This document shows, in pieces, positions 6,753 to 13,484 of a stretch of DNA of 14,802 nt. The position numbers and the translations under genes were made by a program. Position 1 is the stretch's first letter, and every line of letters starts with the position of its first letter. The notes under the pieces were generated by a model. It was not told the origin of the DNA. It was given only the letters and a program-made list of their open reading frames with translations, and searched no databases. The stretch is from an uncultured Collinsella sp. (GTDB lineage: Bacteria; Actinomycetota; Coriobacteriia; Coriobacteriales; Coriobacteriaceae): contig CATZEP010000026.1 of assembly GCA_958418185.1 (NCBI GenBank), positions 1 to 14,802 on the forward strand, written 5' to 3'.

Positions 6753-7901
6753 GTGTCGGAAAATAGGGATTACTACGAGGTACTTGGCGTCGACAAGGAT
6801 GCCGACGCGCGGACGATTAAGCGCGCGTTTCTAAAGAAGGCCCGTACCGTACACCCGGACGTTTCGGACGACCCCGAGGCCGAGGCCAAGTTCAAAGAGC
6901 TCAACGAGGCGTATTCCGTTCTTTCCGACGAGCAGAAGCGTGCTAACTACGACCGTTACGGCACCGCGGACGGCCCCGGTGGCTCTGGCTATGTCGACAT
7001 CAACGATATCTTTGGTGGCATGGGCATGGACGACCTCTTCTCGTCGTTCTTTGGCGGCGGTGCCGGCGGTGGCGCCCGAAATCGCCGTGAGCGTCGTCGC
7101 GGCCGCGATATGGCCATCTCCCTTTCGGTGACCCTTGAGGAGGCGGCACTCGGTTGCAAAAAGACGATCAGCTATGACCGCCTTGCCCCCTGCGAGGATT
7201 GCAACGGCACCGGTAGGGCCGAGGGCGCACAGGAAAAGCAGTGCAGCCGCTGCCACGGCACGGGCTATGTGACGACGGTCCAGCGTTCTTTCCTGGGCCA
7301 GGTTCAGTCCTCTTCGCCCTGTCCCGACTGCCACGGCGAAGGCACGGTCATCGACCATCCCTGCGAGACCTGTGACGGTCAGGGCCGCACGCCTTCGCAC
7401 GAAAAGATCGATATCGATATTCCCGCCGGCGTTTCGACCGGTCGCCAGCTGCGCGTGAGCGGTTTTGGCGAGGCCGGCCTTCGCGGCGAGCCGTCGGGCG
7501 ACCTGATCGTCAACGTGCGCGTCGCCGACCACGAGCGTTTTAAGCGCAACGGCGACGACCTGTACCTCGTGAGCGATATCTCGATTGCGCAGGCTGCGCT
7601 CGGATGCGAGATCGAGGTCGAGGGCATTATGCCTGACGAGGTCGTCAAGGTGTGCGTCCCCGCTGGCGCCCAGTACGGCGACACCGTGAGCGTCAACAAT
7701 TACGGCATGCCGCGTATCGGCGGTGGCGGCTCGCGCGGTCGTCTGATTGTGCAGCTGCGCGTGGTCGTTCCCACCAATCTCTCCAACAAGCAGCGCGAGC
7801 TGCTTCGCGCCTTTGCCGACGAGATGGGCGATGACGTCGCATCCGGTAAGAAGTCGGTGACCGACCGTATCAAGAGTGCCCTCGACGACATCCTCGATTA
7901 A
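6753..7901 (+). CDS. dnaJ: Chaperone protein DnaJ (full-length, canonical)
   Basis: This is the type I Hsp40 that loads unfolded substrates onto DnaK and stimulates its ATPase. It has 382 residues, the normal length. The J domain (6-70) has HPD at 34-36. A G/F and glycine-rich linker runs about 70-108 (DINDIFGGMGMDDLFSSFFG). Four zinc-finger repeats start at Cys147 (CEDCNGTG) and include CSRCHGTG, CPDCHGEG and CETCDGQG. Both C-terminal domains are complete, with the usual SGDLIVNVRVADHERFKRNG, GCEIEVEGI and GMPRIGGGGSRGRLIVQ. The start is GTG, chosen from GGAAGG at 6739. The stop TAA overlaps the ribosome site of mtaB (TAAGGAG), so mtaB is co-transcribed. grpE and dnaK, the usual neighbours, are not in the window. 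The J domain is closely similar to that of the preceding gene. Confidence 0.96.
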   Translation: MSENRDYYEVLGVDKDADARTIKRAFLKKARTVHPDVSDDPEAEAKFKELNEAYSVLSDEQKRANYDRYGTADGPGGSGYVDINDIFGGMGMDDLFSSFFGGGAGGGARNRRERRRGRDMAISLSVTLEEAALGCKKTISYDRLAPCEDCNGTGRAEGAQEKQCSRCHGTGYVTTVQRSFLGQVQSSSPCPDCHGEGTVIDHPCETCDGQGRTPSHEKIDIDIPAGVSTGRQLRVSGFGEAGLRGEPSGDLIVNVRVADHERFKRNGDDLYLVSDISIAQAALGCEIEVEGIMPDEVVKVCVPAGAQYGDTVSVNNYGMPRIGGGGSRGRLIVQLRVVVPTNLSNKQRELLRAFADEMGDDVASGKKSVTDRIKSALDDILD

Positions 7902-7910
7902 GGAGCCCGC

Positions 7911-9203
7911 GTGCTCGCACCTCATATCTCTGTCGTCAACCTCGGCTGCCGTGTCAACCGGGTTGAGTCCGACCGTATCACTGCCGATCTCATGCGCCTG
8001 GGCTTTGCGATGGTGGAGCCTCAGGATGCTGAGCTGATCGTCATTAACACCTGTGCCGTTACGGGCGAGGCCGAGGCCAAGACCCGTAAGGCCGTTCGCC
8101 ATGCGCTGGCCTATCCAAACGAGCCCTATGTGGTCGTGACCGGATGCGTAGTCAATCTGCACCCCGAGGAGCTGCTGGAGCTTTCGGACCGCGTGATCGC
8201 CGAGCCGTCCAAGATCGATGTCGCCGAACGCGTCTGCGAGGTGCTGGGCGTTGAGTCCGATGACGTTCCCGCCTGCAGTGACGGCGAGGTGGTCGACGCA
8301 CTCGGTCGCTCGCGTCTGGGGGTGAAGATCCAGGACGGCTGCAACCATCGTTGCACCTATTGCATTGTGTGGAAGGCCCGCGGCCCCGAGCGCTCCGTGC
8401 CGGTCGAGTCCGTGCTCGAGCAGGTTCGCGAGGCCCAGGAGGCCGGCGTGCCCGAGGTGGTGCTGACGGGCGTGAACCTGGGCGCCTACGATGGCAAGAG
8501 CGCGACTGATGAACACGTCGAGATCGATGAGCTGCTCGAGGCGATTATGGAGCGCACGTCCATTCCGCATGTGCGCATTTCCTCGGTCGAGCCTATGGAT
8601 ATCTCTGAGTCCCTGCTTAAGGTCATGGCGCGCTATCCGAAGCGCATCGCCCCGTTTTTACACCTTCCCGTGCAGTCCGGCTGCACCAGGACACTGCATC
8701 GCATGGGGCGTCCCTATAGCGCCGAGGCCTTTGAGGAGACGGTGCGCATGATTCGCACCAACTTGCCTCAGGCGTCCCTTTCGTGCGATGTCATCGTCGG
8801 TTTTCCCGGCGAGACGGACGAGGAGTTTGAGGAGTCGCTGGCGCTGTGCCGCCGCGTGGGCTTTTCGCGTATGCATGTGTTTCGTTACAGCAAGCGTCCC
8901 GGTACCCTTGCTGCCGATATGTCCGACCAGGTGCCGCCCGAGGTTATGGCCGAGCGCAGCCGTCGTATGCGAGCCGCGGCGCAGGAACTCGCCATTGCCG
9001 ACGCTCGCCGCCGCGTGGGTACCGTCGAGCGCGCCGTGCTCGAGTATGGCGACAACCTGACGCTCGGTTCGTTCCACCATGCCCGTCTTGACGATACCTG
9101 TGGACTCACAGCCCCGTGCCTGCTCGATGTTGCTATCATCGGAGTCGATGATTCCGGCTTGGTCCATGCACGCAGGGAGGTTCATGGAAGCCTCGAAGAT
9201 TAG
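7911..9203 (+). CDS. mtaB: tRNA (N6-threonylcarbamoyladenosine(37)-C2)-methylthiotransferase MtaB
   Basis: MtaB is a radical-SAM enzyme with two [4Fe-4S] clusters that converts t6A37 to ms2t6A37 in ANN-decoding tRNAs. It has 430 residues. The N-terminal UPF0004 domain shows its three cluster cysteines: Cys13 (NLGCRVN), Cys48 (NTCAVT) and Cys79 (TGC). The radical-SAM cysteines are Cys144, Cys148 and Cys151 in DGCNHRCTYC. Further signatures are VVLTGVNLGAYDG, RISSVEP, FLHLPVQSGCTRTLHRMGRPY and IVGFPGETDEEFEE. The last 70 or so residues fit a degenerate TRAM RNA-binding domain. NTCAVT and QDGCNHRCTYC favour MtaB over MiaB and RimO. The start is GTG with AGGAG five bases upstream. The 3' end overlaps phoH by 20 bases. 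Confidence 0.93.
   Translation: MLAPHISVVNLGCRVNRVESDRITADLMRLGFAMVEPQDAELIVINTCAVTGEAEAKTRKAVRHALAYPNEPYVVVTGCVVNLHPEELLELSDRVIAEPSKIDVAERVCEVLGVESDDVPACSDGEVVDALGRSRLGVKIQDGCNHRCTYCIVWKARGPERSVPVESVLEQVREAQEAGVPEVVLTGVNLGAYDGKSATDEHVEIDELLEAIMERTSIPHVRISSVEPMDISESLLKVMARYPKRIAPFLHLPVQSGCTRTLHRMGRPYSAEAFEETVRMIRTNLPQASLSCDVIVGFPGETDEEFEESLALCRRVGFSRMHVFRYSKRPGTLAADMSDQVPPEVMAERSRRMRAAAQELAIADARRRVGTVERAVLEYGDNLTLGSFHHARLDDTCGLTAPCLLDVAIIGVDDSGLVHARREVHGSLED
9175..9180 (+). promoter_or_regulatory. Ribosome binding site of phoH
   Basis: GGGAGG lies inside the end of mtaB, three bases before the ATG at 9184. The spacing is short, but no better-placed start is available: the PhoH-like sequence begins at this methionine, and the frame upstream of it encodes nothing family-like. 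Confidence 0.55.
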
Positions 9204-10170
9204 ACTTACCGTTCCCGAGGGTATTGACCCCTCGCGCGTTTTGGGCGCCGGCGACGGCGTCCTTCGTGAGCTCGAGAGCTTGGTTCGCGCTCACGTGGTC
9301 GCCCGTGGCGACAGTATCGCCGTGAGCGGCGACCCGGACGAGGTCGAGCTCGTGGCGCGCTTTTTCGAGCATGCTTTTCGCGAGGCGGCCGCCGGACGCA
9401 CACTGTCTGCCGACGATGTCTCTCGCTGCCTGGCCGTCTTGCGCGACGGTGAGCACGAGGCTACATCGCTTCGCGATGATGTGCTGCTTTCGTATCGCGG
9501 CCGTGTCATTCGCCCCAAAACGCTCGGCCAAAAGCGTTACGTGGATGCCATCCGCTCGCATACCATCACGTTTGGTCTAGGTCCTGCCGGTACCGGTAAG
9601 ACCTATCTGGCCATGGCGCTCGCCGTTGCCGCGCTCAAGCGTCACGAGGTGGGCCGTCTGATCTTGACGCGTCCGGTTGTCGAGGCGGGGGAGAACCTGG
9701 GCTTTTTGCCCGGTACCCTCGAGGAAAAGATCGACCCCTACATGCGTCCGCTCTACGACGCCCTTTTTGACATGATGGATCGCGAGCGCACCGATGAGCT
9801 CATGGAGCGCGGCGTGATCGAGATCGCCCCGCTTGCCTACATGCGCGGCCGCACGCTGAGCGATGCCTTCGTGGTGCTCGACGAGGCGCAAAATACCACG
9901 CCCGAGCAGATGAAGATGTTCCTGACGCGCCTGGGCTTTAACTCCAAGTTTGTGATTACCGGCGACCTGAGTCAGCGCGACCTGGTGGGTCGTCGCGGCG
10001 GTCTTGCCGACGTCGAGCAGATTTTAGGCCGTGTCGACGATGTCGCATTTTCTCACCTCGAGCGTGCCGACGTGGTGCGCCATGCCTTGGTGGGGCGTAT
10101 CGTCGAGGCATACGATGCTTATGATGATGTGCGCGAGAAACGCGTGCACGACCGAAAGGAGTCCCGTTGA
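9184..10170 (+). CDS. phoH: PhoH family P-loop ATPase
   Basis: PhoH proteins are cytosolic ATPases related to superfamily 1 helicases; a role in RNA metabolism is suggested by their frequent linkage to ybeY. The product is 328 residues, typical (about 320). An N-terminal nucleic-acid-binding-like region covers about 1-75. The core opens VIRPKTLGQKRYVDAI. Walker A is GPAGTGKT (133-140), LTRPVVEAGENLGFLPG follows, Walker B is DEAQN (233-237), and ITGDLSQRDL is the sensor-like motif. The start is ATG 9184 with GGGAGG just upstream; a longer frame from 9079 overlaps mtaB extensively and is rejected. The stop TGA overlaps the ybeY start as TTGA, so the two are translationally coupled. The phoH-ybeY-dgkA-era-recO order is strongly conserved in Gram-positive bacteria. 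Confidence 0.94.
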   Translation: MEASKIRLTVPEGIDPSRVLGAGDGVLRELESLVRAHVVARGDSIAVSGDPDEVELVARFFEHAFREAAAGRTLSADDVSRCLAVLRDGEHEATSLRDDVLLSYRGRVIRPKTLGQKRYVDAIRSHTITFGLGPAGTGKTYLAMALAVAALKRHEVGRLILTRPVVEAGENLGFLPGTLEEKIDPYMRPLYDALFDMMDRERTDELMERGVIEIAPLAYMRGRTLSDAFVVLDEAQNTTPEQMKMFLTRLGFNSKFVITGDLSQRDLVGRRGGLADVEQILGRVDDVAFSHLERADVVRHALVGRIVEAYDAYDDVREKRVHDRKESR

Positions 10171-10676
10171 GTGTATTGATCAGCAACGATGCCGAGCTCG
10201 ATACGCTGCTCGACGCGCAGGAGGTAGAGCACATCTGCGAGGTCGTGCTTGCCGCCGAGGGCGTTGAGCGTGAAGTCGAGATTTCCCTTTCATATGTCGA
10301 TGAGGACGAGATGCACGAGCTCAACCACGAGTGGCGCGGTATCGACCGTACCACCGATGTCCTCTCGTTTGAGTGCGACTCGGCCTTTGACGAGGATATT
10401 CCCGCCGACGAGACGCTCGAGCTCGGCGATATTATCCTGGCCCCGCAGGTCATTGCCCGTCAGGCCCCCGGCTTTGGTAATAGCCCTGCCGACGAGTGCC
10501 GCCTGATGCTCGTGCATGGCATGCTGCACCTGCTGGGGTATGACCACATTGAGGACGACGAGGCCGAGGTCATGGAGGCCCGCGAGGACGCCATCTTGCG
10601 CGATCTGGCGCTCGAGCGCGGTGAGGACCCCAAGCTGGTCCACGTCGGCCCCATCACCAACCACGCCCACGACTAG
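10167..10676 (+). CDS. ybeY: Endoribonuclease YbeY (rRNA maturation factor)
   Basis: YbeY is a zinc-dependent single-strand RNase needed for 16S rRNA 3'-end processing and late 70S quality control. It has 169 residues. The metal site HGMLHLLGYDH gives His117, His121 and His127. DRTTDVLSFE (60-69) and LGDIILAP (86-93) are the other family blocks. The C-terminal 30 residues (LERGEDPKLVHVGPITNHAHD) extend past the usual end and are charged. The start is TTG at 10167, chosen because AAAGGAG (10155-10161) lies five bases upstream and it overlaps the phoH stop as TTGA. The stop TAG is part of the TAGGAG that serves dgkA. TTG starts are uncommon and usually lower translation, so coupling to phoH is likely. 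Confidence 0.94.
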   Translation: MSVLISNDAELDTLLDAQEVEHICEVVLAAEGVEREVEISLSYVDEDEMHELNHEWRGIDRTTDVLSFECDSAFDEDIPADETLELGDIILAPQVIARQAPGFGNSPADECRLMLVHGMLHLLGYDHIEDDEAEVMEAREDAILRDLALERGEDPKLVHVGPITNHAHD

Positions 10677-10685
10677 GAGCCGTCT

Positions 10686-11063
10686 ATGATTCCCGGATCG
10701 AACAAGGACCATCCGTCCTTCTTAAAGTCGTTCTCCTACGCCATGGAGGGCTTCGTCACCGCCGTTGAAACCGAGCGCAACATTAAGGTCATGCTCGTGG
10801 CGGGCGTGTGCACCGTCATTGCTGGCTGCGTTGTCGGCCTCGACATTGCCGAGTGGGCCACAGTTATCATCTGCTGTGGCTTGGTGATTCACGGCGAGCT
10901 GTGCAATACCGCTATGGAGGCGATCGTCGACCTGGCGACCCAGGAACTCCATCCGCTGGCCAAGCGTGCGAAGGACATTGCCGCCGCCTCTGTATACGTT
11001 CTTTCCATCACTGCCGCGATTGTGGGCGTGCTGGTATTTGCCCACGCGCTCGGCTTTATTTAG
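10686..11063 (+). CDS. dgkA: Diacylglycerol / undecaprenol kinase family protein
   Basis: This is a small integral membrane kinase. In Gram-positive bacteria the DgkA homologue mainly phosphorylates undecaprenol to recycle the cell-wall lipid carrier, so undecaprenol is the more likely substrate here (inference). It has 125 residues, as usual. An amphipathic N-terminal helix (SFLKSFSYAMEGFVTAVETERN) precedes three membrane helices at about 34-52, 57-69 and 98-122. The catalytic and metal-binding pattern E-x2-N-x3-E is seen as ELCNTAME (Glu71, Asn74, Glu78), with Glu30 as the likely additional metal ligand, followed by VDL. ATG 10686 has TAGGAG overlapping the ybeY stop. It lies in the conserved ybeY-dgkA-era order; cdd, often between dgkA and era in Bacillus, is absent. 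Confidence 0.93.
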   Translation: MIPGSNKDHPSFLKSFSYAMEGFVTAVETERNIKVMLVAGVCTVIAGCVVGLDIAEWATVIICCGLVIHGELCNTAMEAIVDLATQELHPLAKRAKDIAAASVYVLSITAAIVGVLVFAHALGFI

Positions 11064-11075
11064 AAAGGGATTCCC

Positions 11076-12152
11076 ATGTCCGACAATATGCAGCCTACCG
11101 ATGAAACTCTGGACGACGAGTCCCTGGATGCGGTGGATGCCGAAGCGACTGAGGCATACGATGAGGTCGAGGAATTCGACCCGTTTGAGGGCATGAGCGA
11201 CGAAGAGCTCGACGCCCTGTGCGACGAGGACGACAGCCTCGCGGGCTTTGGCGACGTTGAACCCGGTTTCCGCAGCGGCTTCGTGGCCCTGGTCGGTCGC
11301 CCCAACGCCGGCAAGTCTACGCTACTCAACGCCTGCTATGGCAAAAAGGTCGCCATCACCTCGCCGGTGGCCCAGACGACCCGCCGCCGCATGCGCGCCG
11401 TCGTCAACCGCCCCGGTTACCAGCTGGTCTTTGTCGATACCCCGGGTATCCACAAGCCCAAGGACGGCCTGGGGTCCGAGCTCAACAAGAGTGCGCTGTT
11501 CGAGCTGAACGATGTCGATGTCGTCGCGTTTTTGATTGATGCCACCAAGCCGATCGGTAGGGGAGACGCCTGGGTTGCCGAGCGCGTTAAGAACGCTCGT
11601 TCCAAGAAGGTCCTGGTGCTCACCAAGGCCGATGAGGCCGACCCCGCACAGGTCATGGAGCAGCTTAAGGCAGCCCACGAGCTCATGGAATATGACGATG
11701 AGATCGTGACGTCGTCGGTCAAGAACTTCAACGTCGATGCCTTCATCGAGACCGTTGCGCACTTTTTGCCCGAGGGTCCGCGTTGGTTCCCCGAGGACAT
11801 GGGTACCGACGCTTCCGACGAGACACTTGTTGCCGAGTTTGTGCGCGAGAAGGTCTTGCGCCGCACCCGTGATGAGATCCCGCATTCCGTTGGCGTGATC
11901 TGCGATGCGCTCGAGCAGACCAAGAAGGTGCTGCGTGTGCACGCCACCATTTACGTCGAGCGCGAGGGCCAAAAGGGCATCATCATTGGCAAGGGCGGCG
12001 AAATGATCAAACATATCGGTATCGACGCCCGTCGCGATCTTGAGCGCATCTTTGGCACGCAGGTCTTTTTGGAGCTGGACGTGAAGGTCAAGGCCGGCTG
12101 GCGTGACGATGAGGCCCAGATTCGCCGCTTTGGCTACAATGCCGAGGACTAA
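11076..12152 (+). CDS. era: GTPase Era with acidic N-terminal extension
   Basis: Era binds the 3' end of 16S rRNA and couples GTP hydrolysis to 30S maturation. At 358 residues it is about 60 longer than usual (about 300). The extra length is at the N terminus: residues 1-62 hold 26 Asp/Glu and no Lys or Arg. The G domain follows: GRPNAGKS (74-81), QTTRRR with the G2 threonine (100-105), DTPG (121-124) and TKAD (183-186, where most Eras have NKxD). The C-terminal KH domain has GKGG at 305-308, preceded by EREGQKGIII, and ends KVKAGWRDDEAQIRRFGY. ATG 11076 has AAAGGGA upstream; internal ATGs at residues 5 and 40 exist, but neither has an equally good site. The next gene, recO, follows after 15 bases. 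Confidence 0.95.
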   Translation: MSDNMQPTDETLDDESLDAVDAEATEAYDEVEEFDPFEGMSDEELDALCDEDDSLAGFGDVEPGFRSGFVALVGRPNAGKSTLLNACYGKKVAITSPVAQTTRRRMRAVVNRPGYQLVFVDTPGIHKPKDGLGSELNKSALFELNDVDVVAFLIDATKPIGRGDAWVAERVKNARSKKVLVLTKADEADPAQVMEQLKAAHELMEYDDEIVTSSVKNFNVDAFIETVAHFLPEGPRWFPEDMGTDASDETLVAEFVREKVLRRTRDEIPHSVGVICDALEQTKKVLRVHATIYVEREGQKGIIIGKGGEMIKHIGIDARRDLERIFGTQVFLELDVKVKAGWRDDEAQIRRFGYNAED

Positions 12153-12167
12153 GGGCGCGCGGCGCGC

Positions 12168-12917
12168 ATGGCTGGCTCCCGGACATATCGCACGAAGGTG
12201 CTCGTCCTTGACAAGACGAAGCTCAAAGAGACGGACCTGATCCTGACGATGCTTGACGAGCGGGGTCGGCAGGTTCGCGCCGTGGCAAAGGGCGCCCGCA
12301 AACCCGGTGGGCGCCTGGCGGCGCGCTGTGAGCTGTTCTGTACCGTTGATATGCTATTGGCGCATGGACGGTCGCTCGACGTTGTTTCTCAGGCGGAGCT
12401 TATTGAGGCGCCGCTCGGTGCTGCTCCTGACTACGAGACGACCTGTGCCGCCAGCGCGATTGCCGAGGTTGCGCGTGTGTGCTCGTTCGAGGATGCCGAG
12501 GATCCGTTTACCTTTGCCATCACGCAGCGGGCGCTTGCCCTGGTGGGCAGCGGGCTCGACACGGCGCATATGGATCTGCTTGTGGCGGCATATGTCTTTA
12601 AGCTGCTATCGCACGTTGGCTATCGACCCGATTTTTCTGCCTGCGTGCTGTGCGGAGACCCCATGCTGTCGTATTTTTCGCCCCGGGCGGGCGGTCTTCT
12701 GTGCGGGTCGTGCGCGTCGAGCGTTCCGGGTGCCGAGTTGGTGTCGACCGGTGAGGTCGCGTGGCTGCGCGCCCTCATGTCCATGACATTCGATGCACTC
12801 ATGGCCGAGAGGGTCGATCCCCATACCGCTGCCTTTTTGTTGGGGCTTTCGCATGTTTGGGCTGCGACGCACACCGATCAGCGCCTCCGTGCGATGGAAT
12901 TCATGTTGGGTCGGTGA
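12168..12917 (+). CDS. recO: DNA repair protein RecO
   Basis: RecO works in the RecFOR pathway, annealing single strands and helping RecR load RecA onto SSB-coated DNA. It has 249 residues, normal size. The N-terminal OB fold contains TKVLVLDKTKLKETDLILTMLDERGRQ and AKGARKPGGRLAA. A helical domain follows, with the zinc-binding cysteines Cys159, Cys162, Cys179 and Cys182 (CVLCG and CGSC). The ATG at 12168 follows era after a 15-base spacer made of GC repeats (GCGCGCGGCGCGC). The only Shine-Dalgarno-like bases are AAGGG overlapping the era stop, about 12 bases upstream, so expression may depend on coupling to era. era-recO linkage is conserved widely. It is the last gene of the run that began at mtaB or dnaJ. 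Confidence 0.93.
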   Translation: MAGSRTYRTKVLVLDKTKLKETDLILTMLDERGRQVRAVAKGARKPGGRLAARCELFCTVDMLLAHGRSLDVVSQAELIEAPLGAAPDYETTCAASAIAEVARVCSFEDAEDPFTFAITQRALALVGSGLDTAHMDLLVAAYVFKLLSHVGYRPDFSACVLCGDPMLSYFSPRAGGLLCGSCASSVPGAELVSTGEVAWLRALMSMTFDALMAERVDPHTAAFLLGLSHVWAATHTDQRLRAMEFMLGR

Positions 12918-12941
12918 TGATGCGCAGTCGCGGGCTGCTTG

Positions 12942-12950
12942 TGGTAACAT
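12942..12950 (+). promoter_or_regulatory. Extended -10 promoter for rpsO
   Basis: TGGTAACAT is an extended -10 (TGn plus TAACAT at 12945-12950), with predicted start near 12957 and a leader of about 100 bases. No good -35 hexamer is found at 16-18 bases upstream. No clear recO terminator precedes it, so some transcription from upstream is possible. Confidence 0.55.
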
Positions 12951-12956
12951 ACCGAC

Positions 12957-13050
12957 CTGTTGGTACCTCGATCTTGGATGCTCGCTCCACCGGCGGCTCC
13001 CCAGTCCGAGGCGAATAGCGTCGCCCGAGGGCGACAAGAAACGAAAGGTG
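12957..13050 (+). promoter_or_regulatory. Structured leader of rpsO, possible S15 autoregulatory site
   Basis: The long leader contains CCTCG (12966-12970), which can pair with CGAGG (13007-13011), and a tight hairpin GTCGCC (13020-13025) CGAG GGCGAC (13030-13035) directly before the ribosome site (AAAGGTG, 13044-13050). S15 represses its own mRNA through leader structures in several bacteria, and these structures differ between lineages, so an autoregulatory element is plausible. Base pairings are seen; regulation is inference. Confidence 0.4.
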
Positions 13051-13055
13051 AAACA

Positions 13056-13334
13056 ATGACTGTTTCCAAAGAGCGCAAGGCGGAGCTGACTGCCCAGTTC
13101 GGTAACACCCCGGTCGACACCGGCAACCCCAAGGTTCAGGTCGCCATCCTGTCCGAGCGCATCAAGGAGCTGACCGAGCACATGAAGTCCCACCAGAAGG
13201 ACTTCCACACCCGTCGTGGCCTGCTCATGCTCGTCGGTAAGCGTCGTCGTCTCCTCTCCTACATCAAGAAGAACGACATCAATGAGTACCGTGAGCTCAT
13301 CAAGGCTCTGGGCATCCGCGACAACATCCAGTAA
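13056..13334 (+). CDS. rpsO: 30S ribosomal protein S15
   Basis: S15 is a primary 16S rRNA-binding protein that organises the three-way junction of the central domain and contacts the 50S subunit. It has 92 residues (usually about 89). The sequence carries the S15 hallmarks DTGNPKVQVAILSERIKELT, HMKSHQKDFHTRRGLLMLVG, KRRRLLSYIKKND and YRELIKALGIRDN. The start is ATG 13056 with AAAGGTG five bases before it; an open frame from 12960 would translate the leader and add non-S15 sequence, so it is rejected. It has its own promoter and terminator, and pnp follows, the rpsO-pnp order found across bacteria. Codon choice is strongly biased, as in rpsT and pnp. Confidence 0.97.
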   Translation: MTVSKERKAELTAQFGNTPVDTGNPKVQVAILSERIKELTEHMKSHQKDFHTRRGLLMLVGKRRRLLSYIKKNDINEYRELIKALGIRDNIQ

Positions 13335-13349
13335 GGATTTGTACATGCT

Positions 13350-13381
13350 AAGAGCGTCCTGCGCAGCGGGGCGCTCTTTTT
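13350..13381 (+). terminator. Rho-independent terminator between rpsO and pnp
   Basis: AGAGCGTCC (13351-13359) pairs with GGGCGCTCT (13369-13377) with one G-U pair and a nine-base loop, followed by a T-run to 13381. It should end most rpsO transcripts. Some read-through into pnp is likely given the conserved rpsO-pnp arrangement, and I could not identify a convincing separate pnp promoter. Confidence 0.85.
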
Positions 13382-13400
13382 GTGTAAGGGCGCGAACAAT

Positions 13401-13457
13401 CACGCTCTGAAGCGTGGCGGGGGCAGGGGGCCTGCGTCACATGAGAAGCCCGCAGGC
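13401..13457 (+). promoter_or_regulatory. Two hairpins in the pnp leader
   Basis: CACGCT (13401-13406) pairs with AGCGTG (13411-13416) over a four-base loop. GCCTGCG (13430-13436) pairs perfectly with CGCAGGC (13451-13457) over 14 bases. GGGGCCTG recurs just before the ribosome site. In E. coli the pnp leader hairpin is cut by RNase III and then degraded by PNPase as feedback control, so this is a candidate for similar autoregulation (inference). Confidence 0.4.
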
Positions 13458-13484
13458 AAGGGGCCTGTGGGGTAAAGGAGAACA

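Noticed and set aside
5568..7901. Possible recent tandem duplication of dnaJ by direct repeat
   Set aside because: The two J domains are related in protein sequence but differ widely in nucleotide sequence and the C-terminal halves are unrelated, so any duplication is old.
6831..8570. 579-codon minus-strand open frame across the second dnaJ and mtaB
   Set aside because: It spans two well-supported genes on the other strand, and its composition matches reverse-complement codon bias, with no known motif.
12153..12167. GCGCGCGGCGCGC between era and recO as a terminator or operator
   Set aside because: Very short, no T-run and directly before the recO start; best read as a GC-rich spacer.
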